A stretch of DNA of 64,000 nt from Branchiostoma lanceolatum (lineage: Eukaryota > Chordata > Leptocardii > Amphioxiformes > Branchiostomatidae). Of the stretch, positions 20,353-30,999 are shown piece by piece. How positions within the stretch are numbered: position 1 is the stretch's first letter; each line of letters begins with the position of its first letter. The position numbers and the translations under genes were made by a program. The stretch is taken from positions 2,361,501 through 2,425,500 of the forward strand of contig NC_089727.1 in assembly GCF_035083965.1 (NCBI RefSeq), written 5' to 3'. A model generated the notes under the pieces. The model was not told where the DNA came from. It did no database searches and saw only the letters and a list, made by a program, of their open reading frames with translations.

Positions 20353-23300
20353 CTAATGCATAACGTCATCAGCGAAGTATTCACTCAGTTGCGGCAGCAG
20401 AGATATGAGTTTTGTGATAGACCAGACGTAGGAGGGATAGTAGATCTCCCGGGCGCGGGTCGCCCCTCCCCGGATAATGGCTTGGGCGGTTCCTTCCACC
20501 GGAGCGGCCCATTTCAGTGCCTCTTCACCACCGGGTAATGTCTGAAAGAAACAAAGAAAGATGAAAGAAGCGTACAGAAACTCTTGAAAAACAACCAACG
20601 TTTGCAGTAATTGACGGAAACACCTCGTAAGAGCGCCAGCTTTAGCTCTTCACCGATTCAAGCATTCCGGAATAAAGCGAAGAGAAACGTTCTTAAATTT
20701 AAAAGAAAAAACGGACATTAATCTTTTATTTACACCCAGAAAAAAAACCTGTAGTCTGCGAGAGGAGTAGAATACTATTTGTCGAAGTACATTTGAAACA
20801 AGAAATGCTTACACAATAACCCGCTCGGGAAATGCTCGGCAAACCCTCCCGTCCTCAGCCCTGCTCTTTTGAACGGACATTTTGGGTATTGGGGGCGTCC
20901 CTGGCAGTTGCTCATAAATAATTAATGAGCTAGCCTTATTTGGCACAAACAGCGGTTAGTTTTACCATGAATAATTAATGAGCTAGCCTTACTAGTATTT
21001 GGCACAAACAGCCGTTATTTTGTTCTGAAATGTACTGAGACCGGGAAGGTTTGCCGAGCATTTTCCGAGAGGGTTTCAGCGCTACTAAAGGAGGGTGTCT
21101 GGGGGAAGTGACATTTCATCATACTGGCAAAGTTTCGATGATTTTCGGAGTGGCGATGAAACCCAGCACGGCGAGAGTGACGGACACGTCCTGCTGAGCC
21201 TTCATCAGTTCCACACGGAGGGAGCTGAAGAACCCGTCCAGACCGAACTTCGCACAGCTGTAGAAGATTAGCCCTGAACCTGGTATTTTCCCTACAGAAA
21301 GCAAAGTACAAGTTTACAGTTTAGCCGCTATGCCACGAAGCTCCTTCCGTAGTAGTCCTTTCCATGACTTCTGGTACCGACACCCCTCACAAGAAAGCTT
21401 GTCGCTGAATCGCACAACAATGTATCTTCCTAATTTCAATTCATTCACAATATCAAAGCATGCTCCTTGAATTTTTGAGCCAAGAACTTTCATTTACCCT
21501 TTTGATAGCACGATGATGACCTGAAATCTTGACAATTTTAGTGCAATACCCCGTTCATTTCTTACATTGGCGCAGATTTCAAGAACCAACAAAAACATTT
21601 TGCGGAAGCACATTTCACAATTTCTGGTTGAAATTTACTTGTAATAGATTTCGAGGTCGAAATGCCCCCCCTGAACTAAGCCGAGACCCTAGTACTTCGG
21701 GTTTATATCGACTCTAAGGAACATTGATGGTAACCTAACTTACCTTCTTCAACTTAACAAGGCAACACAGTGTAGCGCGTGTTGTAACCTTACCGAAAAT
21801 GGAAGACACGACCACGATGTGCCCGCTGCTCTCCTTCAGCAGAGGCAGGGCCAGGGAGGCCAGCCGGACGTAACTGACCAGGTTGATGTTTAAGAAGTCC
21901 ACGAAGTAGTCCACATCCGGGTCTTCGTCCCACGACTTGTCCTCGATAAATTTCTGTTCTAGAGTCTTGAGACTGGATCCAAGATGGTTCAGCACTAAGT
22001 AGTCCAACCGACCTGAAGTGGTTTAAAGATACTTTTTTTACCATACAGCTATGTGCTGATTTCCTGGCGAAACTTCTTTTTTAATAGTATCAACCTTATT
22101 GATGGCATAGGCGGATAACACATTGCACGAAAGGGCTTTAAACACTGTTTGCATGCATATGGATAGTTATCACACGGTCCGGAACACCCGTATCAGGCCA
22201 AGGTATGACATAAATGGCCATAGCTATTTATATTTCACTTCCCATACCTAGAGGTATGGGTAGAGTGAAATATATTGTATTTGTCTGGTTCTTCTTCTTC
22301 TTCTTCTCCTCCTCCTGACAAATCTTCAAATGGCTTCTACTCCGCCATTTCTTAACCAACCGACCTGAAATTTGGTGTGGAGGTTAGGATGGCAAATACC
22401 CCCAGGCCCTTTTTTAATTGTTTTGAAACAGGCCTTAAAATCCATTTTATGGAGGTTTTTTGGGGCATTTTTAGACAATTTTTATATTTTGGGCTCCTGT
22501 GCCCTGGTATTACAAGCGAATGACCCGGAATTCGGCACAAGGGTGCCTTGAACATGTCCCTACAGGATTTCAATCACATTTCTGGTGTACATCACTTCAA
22601 AATGCTTCGTTTTGGGGGACTTTTGGACCCATTTTCAGACCAAAAACGGGTCAAAAGTGCTGTCCCCGTTCCATGTTCTATCTAAGAATCCATGTTCTAT
22701 CTAAGGTTCCGGGCGTTCCATTTGCTGCTGGCCAAAGAACATGTGTTCTTTTCAGGTTACCTGAGGTCATGTTGCAGGTAAACACGCAAGCCTTTGCACT
22801 AAGAAGCTCTTGGCGTCTCGCAGAGCTTGAATAGAGAATTTTTTTTGCACGGGTGATTTTGAAACAGTCAATTTATGCATCGGGAGGGACTCCGAGGGAG
22901 ATTGGCAAAGTATGATGCTCTCGCAAATGTTGCCAAATAAACATGGTTTTTGGGGCATGGTCAAATTTAATTATGGCGGCTTCAACCACTAATAAATCAC
23001 GACTTGACGACGAGAAAAATGCAATCCGTCTCTGAATTGGTTGTGTCGCACTTATATACAACTTATAATTAAACCCATACCAACGATGATGATATACCAC
23101 TAGGCCGAGGTAGGCCGATCTGATCGATTTCGAGCAGGTTTGCATGCAGTTTCACTTTCCGCACCAACAACCTTTGACCCAGGAAGTAATACTTCACAAG
23201 CGCCTCTCAAAGCGCGATCGTCTACACATGATGTGAATGAATATCGGCAAACTTTTGAATTGTTGAAATAATTTTACTGTAAAAAAGACAGGCATTGTTG

Positions 23301-26300
23301 GCTTTTTATGCGGTAGTTATCTAGCACGTTTTTAATAGTTCATTTTGCATTGTAGGGGTTCAACACAACTTTAATTGTTAATACTTTTTGAATAGCAAGG
23401 TTAAGATTAGACTAGAAATTTCATATGCTATTTATCTCATAATGATTTAACGTTACATATGAAATTGTTTTACATAAAATAAACCAATGTCGGTTCGGCG
23501 GCCTTTGTATGTGTTTTTACGAAGCCCCCCCCCCTCCTAATAGTAATAGGTTGTTCCGAACAAAGTTCAAAGATCACGTCGTAGCCGAGGACGCATCGTT
23601 CGATTTCATCCAACTCGGCGTCCTCTATACGTACAAGGACGTTTTCTTTGCTGTATACAACTACAACAACCCACAGAACGTAAGAAAAGAACGACCCTGT
23701 TGTGTTGGGAAACATGGCCACTGCAGCTGAACGTCCAGTTGTGCTTCTTTTCTCAGACTCGATATGTAAGTATATCGCGAACCATTTACCGCCATCGCAT
23801 TTTAAGCTTTATGTACGTGCAAACCGTGGTGCGAAAGTTGCTGATGTTGCTGCAAACATTTACCATCACCACAATGCTGACTTTGGTATACCTACTGTAG
23901 TTTGGGTACATGTTGGCACCAAAAATCTCTCGAACGGTCTACAGGAAGTCATGAGAGACTTTGACAAACTGATTGCCATTGCAAAAGACCGCTTCCCCAC
24001 ATCTACTATTGTTATGTCTAGTATTTTGCCAAGACTTGACAAAAGATGCATAGATGATAGACGTGTTACTGTGAACACAGAGTTGGCTGCGCTGTGTAAT
24101 TCTCGGGGTGTTCGGTACTTCTAACACTGTCCTTACATACTATAGGTGATATGTGTGAAGGCACTGGTCCAACATGGGCATCTCCAATACCAAAACTGTT
24201 TTCTTCTGAGACATTTGACTCAATATGTGTGATCAATAATGTCTTTGTTCAACAATTCTACTCGGCTTGGACATAACAAATCTCATTCTCCTGTTTCAGT
24301 CCTACAGATAGGACCCCCCCCCCCCGATGGAAACAGAACTTGGTCCATGAGAAGCTGGATGGGGCAGACAGACCTGGATTGCAACTAATTCTTGAAATAT
24401 GTATAGTTCGACACAGATGTACAGTTTCCTTTAATTTGTTCATATTATTGTCATTTACATGAACTAGTTCTTGAAATGTGTATATTTGGACACAGATGTA
24501 CAGTTTCCTTTTGTACATATTATTGTCATTTACATACATACATGCAACATGATTGTGATATGAGGTTCAATTTCTATAAGTAAAGCTGTCTGGATTTGTA
24601 GTGTTTATTATACGTGTATCTTTCCATATGACCAAGTATACAAAAAATTATATAGATTTTGGGACAATCTTTTTATTATTTCTTAATTCCATTTAAATAC
24701 ATGCGATAGAGTTGTGAGAAAAGTATAAATTTACAATTTTGTAAGTAAAGCTCTCTAGCAGAGTTGTATAGTTTTGTATATTTGCATAGTGTTTGTGCTA
24801 TTTTACAGGGTGATGCATAGTATTGTACTTTTATATATAGTGTATAGTATTGTTGTGTATCTTTGCATATGTTCAAGCATGTTAATGAATGTAGATGAAG
24901 AATAAATAGATCTTGGGAAAGTCTAGTTGTGTTTAGATGGAACTTTGGATGGTCCATTTCGTCAAAAGATCAATTATTGCATGGGGGAGGGGGGAAGTGA
25001 AATATGCTGAATTTGCTCTTAAAGCAAATGACGGCCAGTCTAGTTAGGTATGTATTTGTTTGATTGTTTTATTTTGTTTTGTTTTGTTTGAACCTTTGTT
25101 TATTCTTGAGAAGCTCAAATCGGCATTGAGGTCATGGGGGAAGAGGTAAGGGTAAAATATAATAGAACAGAGATACACAGTCATTTAAGTCCTAACTCTA
25201 TCAACATATATCATTACATATATACGGTACAACATGTACAATCGGTACGACATACAACATATAGTACGGCGAAAGCTGGTTCATGGTCCGTGTTCGTTCG
25301 TTTTGTTCATTTCCGTTATTTCAAGAGTCCCTTAAACTTACTTAAAGGAAGTCAGATTCGGAGCAGTACGTGTGTCTGGTGGTAGGCTACGGTATGAATG
25401 CATGTTTGTAGAGAAGCCAAGTCGGAGGAAGAACCGCACCGTCACGGCACCAACCCCGGACTCATCCTTCCCCTGATGCTAAGTTTTTGTACCTTTGTTG
25501 TGTTTAGAAGCATTGTCAAAGCCTTTATGCTGTAGAAAATATGTTTTCCAATACAGTTACAAGAACATATCTTAAACTTTGACTCCATTCCAGGTCGATG
25601 GGGGATCTCTGAAAGGACAGCTGCTCCACTGGGTTCAGGACAACAAGGAGCTTTATCAGTCTGTTTTCTTTTGTTTCACTTTTTTGATGTCATAAGAATT
25701 CCCAAGACTTGTATTGAAATGTACTGTAATGTATAATGTATTTTGGCGCCAACTTTCCCGGACTCATCCTTCCCCTTGTGGCCACCAGCGACCATGCACC
25801 AGACGTGGACAAGGCCCTTGAAATCTCAGCCAGCGAAGCCAAGCCAAGAGATGTTTGTATGTATTTTATTGTATTGTATGTATGGCCATGACGATTGTAA
25901 TGGCTTAAGTTATTGGGCCTACCGAGTTTCTCCTTGGCTGTTTGAATGGTTCTCTCACAGTCCTCCGCCTTCCCCATGTCCCCGGCCACGTAGTGCGCCT
26001 CCTGGGCACCCAGAGACTTCGCCTTCGCTACGACCTGCCAGAAACGTGTAACTCAAGTTTAGATAAGAATTTCAATTGTAGCATTTATGCATTTCCAAAA
26101 TTTCCCCAATCTCACGTAAACCGATGCCTTCTCACCTCCTTCAGCCTGTTCTCCCTCCTGGCTGTGATGAGGATCTTTGCTCCAAGCCGGGCGTACTGGT
26201 ACGCCATCTCTTCGCCGATACCGGTACTGCAGCCCGTGATGACGACTGTGGCCCCCCGCAGAGACTCTGTAAGACACAGAAAAAAAGGGTGAAAAATCTT

Positions 26301-26912
26301 AGCTCCTCTATAGGTTGTTGGAAAATAGTAGAAATTGGCCAAATAGAGCGATTAATACGCCCTTGCGCCACAAGAGGTCCCTAAATTGCAAAATAAACTC
26401 CTTTGGCTGGCTACTCATCGGGCGTACTACTGTTAGCCATTCTAGTTTGGCCAAGTTCTAATATTTTTCAGCAACCCATAAAGTCTAGTAGAGACTACAA
26501 AAATGTATTGTGCGCACTTCATTGTTAAAGTAGTCGTGTTAGTGTTTCCGCTGTGCATGCATATGGTATTCAAAATCACATTTCAGCAAACCTCTAAAAT
26601 TCACCAAAGTAACCCGAGATGCCATACTTGGCTATGTCAGTTAAGTGTGTCGTTCGATATATCGATCCATACTGAGCCCTTGACTACCAACAGAACTTGG
26701 AGTACGTCTTTGATCTAATACAAGACAGGACACAGTCTTGGCAGAACACTCTTACAGTCGGGGAGCAGTATAACCCCGCAGTTTGAGTCATTAGTGTGGA
26801 CCTGCATTATAAACTGACCCCCACCTGGATCGAAGCCATCGTAGTTCCAGTAGACCCCAATCCCAACCGCAACCAACACTACCACAAGACCGGCCCACGC
26901 TAGACGAGACAT
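20353..26912 (-). CDS. SDR copy D, 11-beta-HSD1-like, active-site residues intact
   Basis: Six exons: 26825-26912, 26136-26266, 25923-26034, 21794-22012, 21125-21291 and 20353-20541. 301 residues. Anchor about residues 4-22, TGCSTGIG at 40-47, Asn in FLNIN. It has Ser181 in VVSSIFG and Tyr194-x3-Lys198 in FYSCAK, so the classical Ser-Tyr-Lys set is complete. An oxidoreductase on a steroid-like carbonyl or alcohol is plausible from the family. Exons 1-3 are almost identical to A-C, but exon 4 (one extra codon), exon 5 5' end and exon 6 diverge. Intron 3 is 3.9 kb and carries repeats and an SGNH fragment. The intron 1 donor is GTGGGG rather than GTAAG. The gene is therefore either a conversion mosaic or two partial copies lying in line. 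The phases join correctly, so I annotate one gene. The ATG is chosen by alignment with the other copies. Confidence 0.75.
22287..22316. repeat. TTC/TCC microsatellite within a dispersed repeat
   Basis: TTCTTCTTC units then CTCCTCCTCC, followed by 'gacctgaaatttggtgtgg', a phrase I associate with dispersed repeats. It is in SDR-D intron 3. Confidence 0.7.
23702..24124 (+). pseudogene. SGNH/GDSL-hydrolase-like fragment in SDR-D intron 3
   Basis: 140 codons on the + strand, opposite to SDR-D. VVLLFSDSIC matches block I (usually GDS) and VVWVHVGTKNLS matches block III (usually GxND, here GTKN), with FPTSTIVMSSILPR in between, as in SGNH esterases. It stops after CNSRGVRYF, before the C-terminal DxxH block, so the domain is truncated and the block I Gly is Ser. 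Such domains are found in LINE ORF1 and other mobile elements, which fits its place in a repeat-filled intron. The coding start is uncertain: two in-frame ATGs, at 23702 and 23714. Confidence 0.6.
24388..24540. repeat. Two tandem units of about 80 bp
   Basis: TTGAAATATGTATAGTTCGA and ACACAGATGTACAGTTTCCT, ending ATATTATTGTCATTTACAT, is repeated once right after itself with small differences. Confidence 0.75.
25590..25668 (+). other. Orphan exon-like fragment
   Basis: After a CCATTCCAG acceptor-like site the + frame reads VDGGSLKGQLLHWVQDNK and ELYQ, with codon use like coding DNA. No flanking gene on this strand. It could be a captured exon or a transposon piece; I do not recognise the family. 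Confidence 0.3.
25747..25862 (+). other. Second orphan coding-like fragment
   Basis: The + frame reads GANFPGLILPLVATSDHAP and DVDKALEISASEAKPRDV. The phrase GLILPL also appears in a shorter copy at 25446-25480 (GTNPGLILPLM). Both lie in SDR-D intron 3 on the opposite strand. Probably pieces of one foreign gene or element, unidentified. Confidence 0.3.
26303..26485. mobile_element. Foldback MITE in SDR-D intron 1
   Basis: GGTTGTTGGAAAATAGTAG and AAATTGGCCAAATAGAGCGA on the left, and GGCCAAGTTCTAATATTTTT then CAGCAACCC on the right, form diverged inverted arms of the AGTAGAAATTGGCC family. Confidence 0.7.
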
Positions 26913-27259
26913 CACTGCTCAAATCGTCACAGTACAAGCAGCCAGTTCCACAGCTACTAGCACACAGGGATTCCGGATATTCTAGTCATGTGACACCGCC
27001 GTGACGCGACCTTGACCTGTCCCAGCCTGCCTTGCGGGGTCAGAACTCATGCTAGTAATGCACGAAGCCGCCGTTCTGTATCTAACTTCCGGTTACTACT
27101 GTCAGTAGTCAGGAGGACTAATAAATCCCCGAACCTGGAAGCAACGTCTGCCACTCAAGTGCACTTGACCTCCGACCTCAGGCCCCTTTTTTGCGCAAAA
27201 CAATGTCGCGTCTGCTGTGGCATTGAAAACTCATTTTGCCAGTTATACACGGTCTTTGC

Positions 27260-27449
27260 TAGCCTCTGCCAGGCTCCACAGGTCGCTGGAAAAATAGTAG
27301 AAATTGGCCAAATAGCCGGATAACATGCCAGATGAGTTAGTCCGCTAAAGGAGTTACAGCTTGCAGGACTAACTCCCCAGACATGTTATCCGTCTATTTG
27401 GGCAATTTCTACTATTTTTCCAGCGACCTGTGGAGCCTGGTAGAGGCTA
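27260..27449. mobile_element. Foldback MITE with 9-bp target duplication
   Basis: 190 bp, TIR TAGCCTCTGCCAGGCTCCAC and mirror at the right end (GTGGAGCCTGGTAGAGGCTA). Flanked by GGTCTTTGC (27251-27259) and GGTCTTTAC (27450-27458), a 9-bp duplication with one mismatch. A 9-bp duplication is typical of Mutator-like elements. Confidence 0.85.
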
Positions 27450-27484
27450 GGTCTTTACCACCGTTAGATCTGCTTGAAGATTAC

Positions 27485-27960
27485 TACAGTAATGGAAACA
27501 CTGTGCCTTAACGGACAGCCAGTTAGTAACAGCCAGTCGGAAACCACCTGCTACTAGCGACTCGGCAAGGTTAGCCTGAGTACCAGCCTTTTTAGCTTCC
27601 GTACGCTACCCAAGCTCCGCTACCGGCTTGGGTAGCGTTTTTGGCCGGTAGCGGAGCTTGGGTAGCGTACGGAAGCTAAAAAGGCTGGTACTCAGGCTAG
27701 CGGAGCTTGGGTAGCGTACGGAAGCTAAAAAGGCTGGTACTCAGGCTACGGCAAGGTAGCTACAGACGGACAGAGTTCGGCAGCGCGGGTGTGATCATCA
27801 ACTGTCACTGAGCTGGTCTATATCTGAGTGTTGCACTTGGCTTTACATTCTTGATGAATTTATGTATTCAATGTTCGAAGATCGAGGCTGAGTTCAATTT
27901 GTGCCGTGTTTGGATTGTTGCGTCTTCACCGTAACAGGCGCCTCAAACACATTATTATGA
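27485..27960. repeat. Segment paralogous to about 19640-19890
   Basis: TAATGGAAACAC, the CTAGCGACTCG block, AGACGGACAG, GTGATCATCAACTG and GGCGCCTCAAACACAT recur in order upstream of SDR-C. It is the 5' flank shared by SDR-C and SDR-D. The copy here carries the insertion at 27572-27748. Confidence 0.75.
27572..27748. mobile_element. Foldback MITE with perfect 9-bp target duplication
   Basis: 177 bp with ends TAGCCTGAGTACCAGCC and its complement. The flanking CGGCAAGGT (27563-27571 and 27749-27757) is a perfect 9-bp duplication. The paralogous site at about 19710-19730 (GACTCGTTAAGGTAGC) has no insert. The right arm is partly repeated in tandem. Confidence 0.9.
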
Positions 27961-28034
27961 TCATAATGATGTACAATACGTAGTATGTACATGTACCTTA
28001 GACAAGGGGTAGGCAGGCAGAAGACGGAACAAAA

Positions 28035-29010
28035 ATATTTTCGCGGTGGTTTTAAGTTCGAGATGAAGCGGTCACCGCGAAAGCTGCAAACATAAAACCA
28101 CCGCGAAAATGTCTGCATTTACAGTATTCATCCCGACTGACCGTGGTGCAGCGACCTCTAGCGGTTCCAGCGAGTGATGCTGGCGTCCCTAACAAGGTCG
28201 TAGAAAATGCAGTTTTATTCTAAGTTCACTGGTGGCGCTTTTGAACCACTATGTAAAAGGCTGGGTATAAAAAAAGCTATCAGCGGCCCAATATTAACTA
28301 AACTAATAGTCTCATATAACGTTAACATTTTTTGAAACAAAAACATAACATACGTATCATCAGTGTAACGACATGTTGACTCATTTTTAAGTATTTCTGA
28401 ACTTGAGTTAGGGACGTGTATTTTGAAAAAGTAGGTCACTGAATTTCTATTACTTCAGGGCGGACCAAGATGAACGGGTAGTCTCTACTAAATTACGATG
28501 GCTGTAAGGAGAATAATTTACCTGTGGACTTTGGCCGCCATAGGGCTTCATTTGTCCGCTTTCGAGGGGAAATGTTACTGTATCCTATACTGGCTAATAA
28601 TTCATCCTATTCTTGCCAAATTCAACAATCCACAGTTTCTTGGGAAGGCCTGGCGGAGTGTTTCCAAATAAAGATAAAACTCGCACAAGGGCGATCTGAA
28701 CCGAGAAAAAAAGGAATTCACACAAGACAGACAGACAGTTCACAAAGCAAACGGAGCCAAGGGAAAGCATCTAGGCTAATGTAAAATTAGTGGTTTTATG
28801 TTCGCGGTTTTCGCCGGAGCTTAAAACCACCGTGAAGTTAAAAACCACCGCGAAGTTGGAAGTCAAAACCACCGCGAACATTCTCGTTCTGTCTTATGTC
28901 AAAACCACCGCGATCAGTCCATTCTCCACGCCACGAACACTCAATTTCCTCCCTACCACGAAATTAAATCACCGCGAACTTGTTCCCTTTTACAGTATCT
29001 GGCTGGTTCC
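28035..29010. repeat. Clustered AAAACCACCGCGAA repeats
   Basis: The motif AAAACCACCGCGAA or its complement TTCGCGGTGGTTTT occurs near 28040, 28095, 28800, 28840, 28865, 28900 and 28965. It appears as inverted and direct copies, and two groups end in TTTACAGTA. This resembles a MITE family with internal short tandem units; no gene. Confidence 0.65.
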
Positions 29011-29220
29011 CATTCATCCTGATCAGCCCGCCCTGTTCGCCGCCTCTCACAACACGGGGAATGTCCGCTCACTTCCATAAAACACACAAAACCGCCAAAT
29101 GGTAGCCTGGATGCCAGACTGTTTCCAGGGCCTTCACAGCCCAACTCCACGGCTCTAGGGCTAATTACATGCCCAACGGAATAACCGAAATTTTAGAATA
29201 GGCCCCTGAGTTAAACCCCC

Positions 29221-29457
29221 CTCTCACTGGGCCCGCGGCACGCTGGCGGCGTCGCTGCGGCCGATGGAATTGGCAACAAAGCACTCAACGAATTTCATCG
29301 ACAAAAAACGAATCTTTTTAAGCTTTGTTTCTGTTTTGTTGTCTTTTTGTTCATACTTGTACGTTTTGAATGACATTCCCATTATAAAGTAAGGGTAACG
29401 CAAATCCAGTTTAGGACGCAGCGACGCCGCCAGCGTGCCGCGGGTCCAGTGAGAGGG
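29221..29457. mobile_element. GC-rich foldback element
   Basis: CTCTCACTGGGCCCGCGGCA then CGCTGGCGGCGTCGCTGCG (29221-29259) is inverted at about 29417-29457 with few changes. The core of about 155 bp is AT-rich. Family unknown. Confidence 0.75.
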
Positions 29458-29704
29458 TAACAGGATCAGGTAGATATTACCAGTAAAGAGACTGGGGGTC
29501 TGGCATCCAGCCTACCCGCCCCACTGCCCTGCTCGCCACCTCTCACAACACGGCCGTGTCCGCCCCGCTCGCCATAAAACACACAAACCCGCGGAATGGT
29601 GACGGATGCCCCGCCGGCCGCCATGACCCCGCGACCCCTGCCGTGACCTTGGCGGGTTCGAAAGGTTTGTTCAGGTTGTGTGGGACGTGAACCGTGCGGC
29701 TCGG

Positions 29705-29965
29705 AACGGACGCTGCGAATTACTGGGGCATGTCTGAACCCCATTTCGGACGGGATGTTTCCCATTCTCGACAACGATGACACGATGTACTGTGACGATT
29801 ACACCTAGCGTGGCACCGTAACACCCCCAATGACACGAAAAGTGAAATATCGTTTCCATCCGCAAACTGTGTACTCGGAAGGACACTCAGAATATTACTG
29901 GGGCGTGTTTGAACCTCATTTCGGACGGGATGTTTCCCGGATACTCGACAATGATACATGTATTA
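29705..29965. repeat. Two direct copies of a 50-75 bp unit
   Basis: ATTACTGGGGCATGTCTGAA then CCATTTCGGACGGGATGTTT (from about 29718) recurs from about 29892 with a few changes, followed in both by CTCGACAATGAT-like sequence. Confidence 0.7.
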
Positions 29966-30446
29966 TGTTATTTGCAGAAAAACGACCCCACTAGAACATC
30001 GCGAGAAAAAAAATGGAGATCGTATGGCTTCGTCCTCTGTTTTCGTCTTCCTCTTTGGCAGGCCGCACAACTTTCAATCAACATTACTGGGACTACATTT
30101 ACGTCGTTCTGTTTTTTTTTTTTTTTTACCTCTGGCCACCGTACAGCACGTGAAGGATGCACAAAGTACCACAAGCTGATATAAAACAACAAGGCCATTT
30201 AACCCCATGTCAATGAGTAACGTTACATAAAACAAACGTCAATGAAAAAAGCTGGACAAGCTTATTTCTGAAGCCACTTCTGTTAGGCCTAAAGCGTTGT
30301 CACTATCCAGTGTGAAAAGGTTTTCTAGAAATCTTGCCGACATCAAAGCCCAACACGTGAAACATTCCCAGATGTGGTAGACCTTCTTCTACAGGAAGCG
30401 GCGCTCAACCGTACAGACACAAAGCTGCCTACAGCCATGCTGATGC

Positions 30447-30615
30447 TAGCCTGGCTCCACCAGGCCTTCATACGGGGGTACGGATCTGTACAGTATTCCC
30501 GTAGATTGACTTTTTCCGAATTCTACTAGAGAAGGTTAACATTTCCCCCTGCGCCTGACAATTGTGAACAATCTCCGGCCTGGCAAATCATCCTCACTAT
30601 AGCCGCCGTCTGGTA
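30447..30615. mobile_element. MITE of the TAGCCTCCAC family
   Basis: TAGCCTGGCTCCACCAGGCC at the left, GGTTAACATTTCCCCCTGCG inside, CACTATAGCCGCCGTCTGG at the right. Confidence 0.65.
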
Positions 30616-30821
30616 AAAATAAGGCCGATGACATGTCTTTGCGACCTCCTAATCTCCAAGCAGATATAAGAAACGACTCGTTTCAATGTTTTGCACATTT
30701 AGCAACACCGTCCGCAACAAACAAGCTCAAGCAACAAAACCAAGAGAGTTTATCAGCACGAACTTGAACCCAGCACCTATATAAGACTAATGGCTGGTCA
30801 TGGCTATTTACATTAGTCTTA

Positions 30822-30960
30822 CATAGAAGAACTTTATTGCACGACAATTGTACATGGTACAAAGTATGGCAAGAATTCGTAAACATAATACAAAGTAGAA
30901 GTATAGAATAAAACTTAACATCCTAATTACTAATACAATACAATAAGGGCTAGTATATAT
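30822..30960 (-). mobile_element. LINE 3' tail fragment
   Basis: AGAAGAACTTTATTGCACGA and CAATTGTACATGGTACAAAG are the reverse complement of the tail at 10670-10715. 5'-truncated, minus strand. Confidence 0.6.
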
Positions 30961-30999
30961 AAGACTAGAGCAGTCACATGCTATATTGTTCTCCATTGT

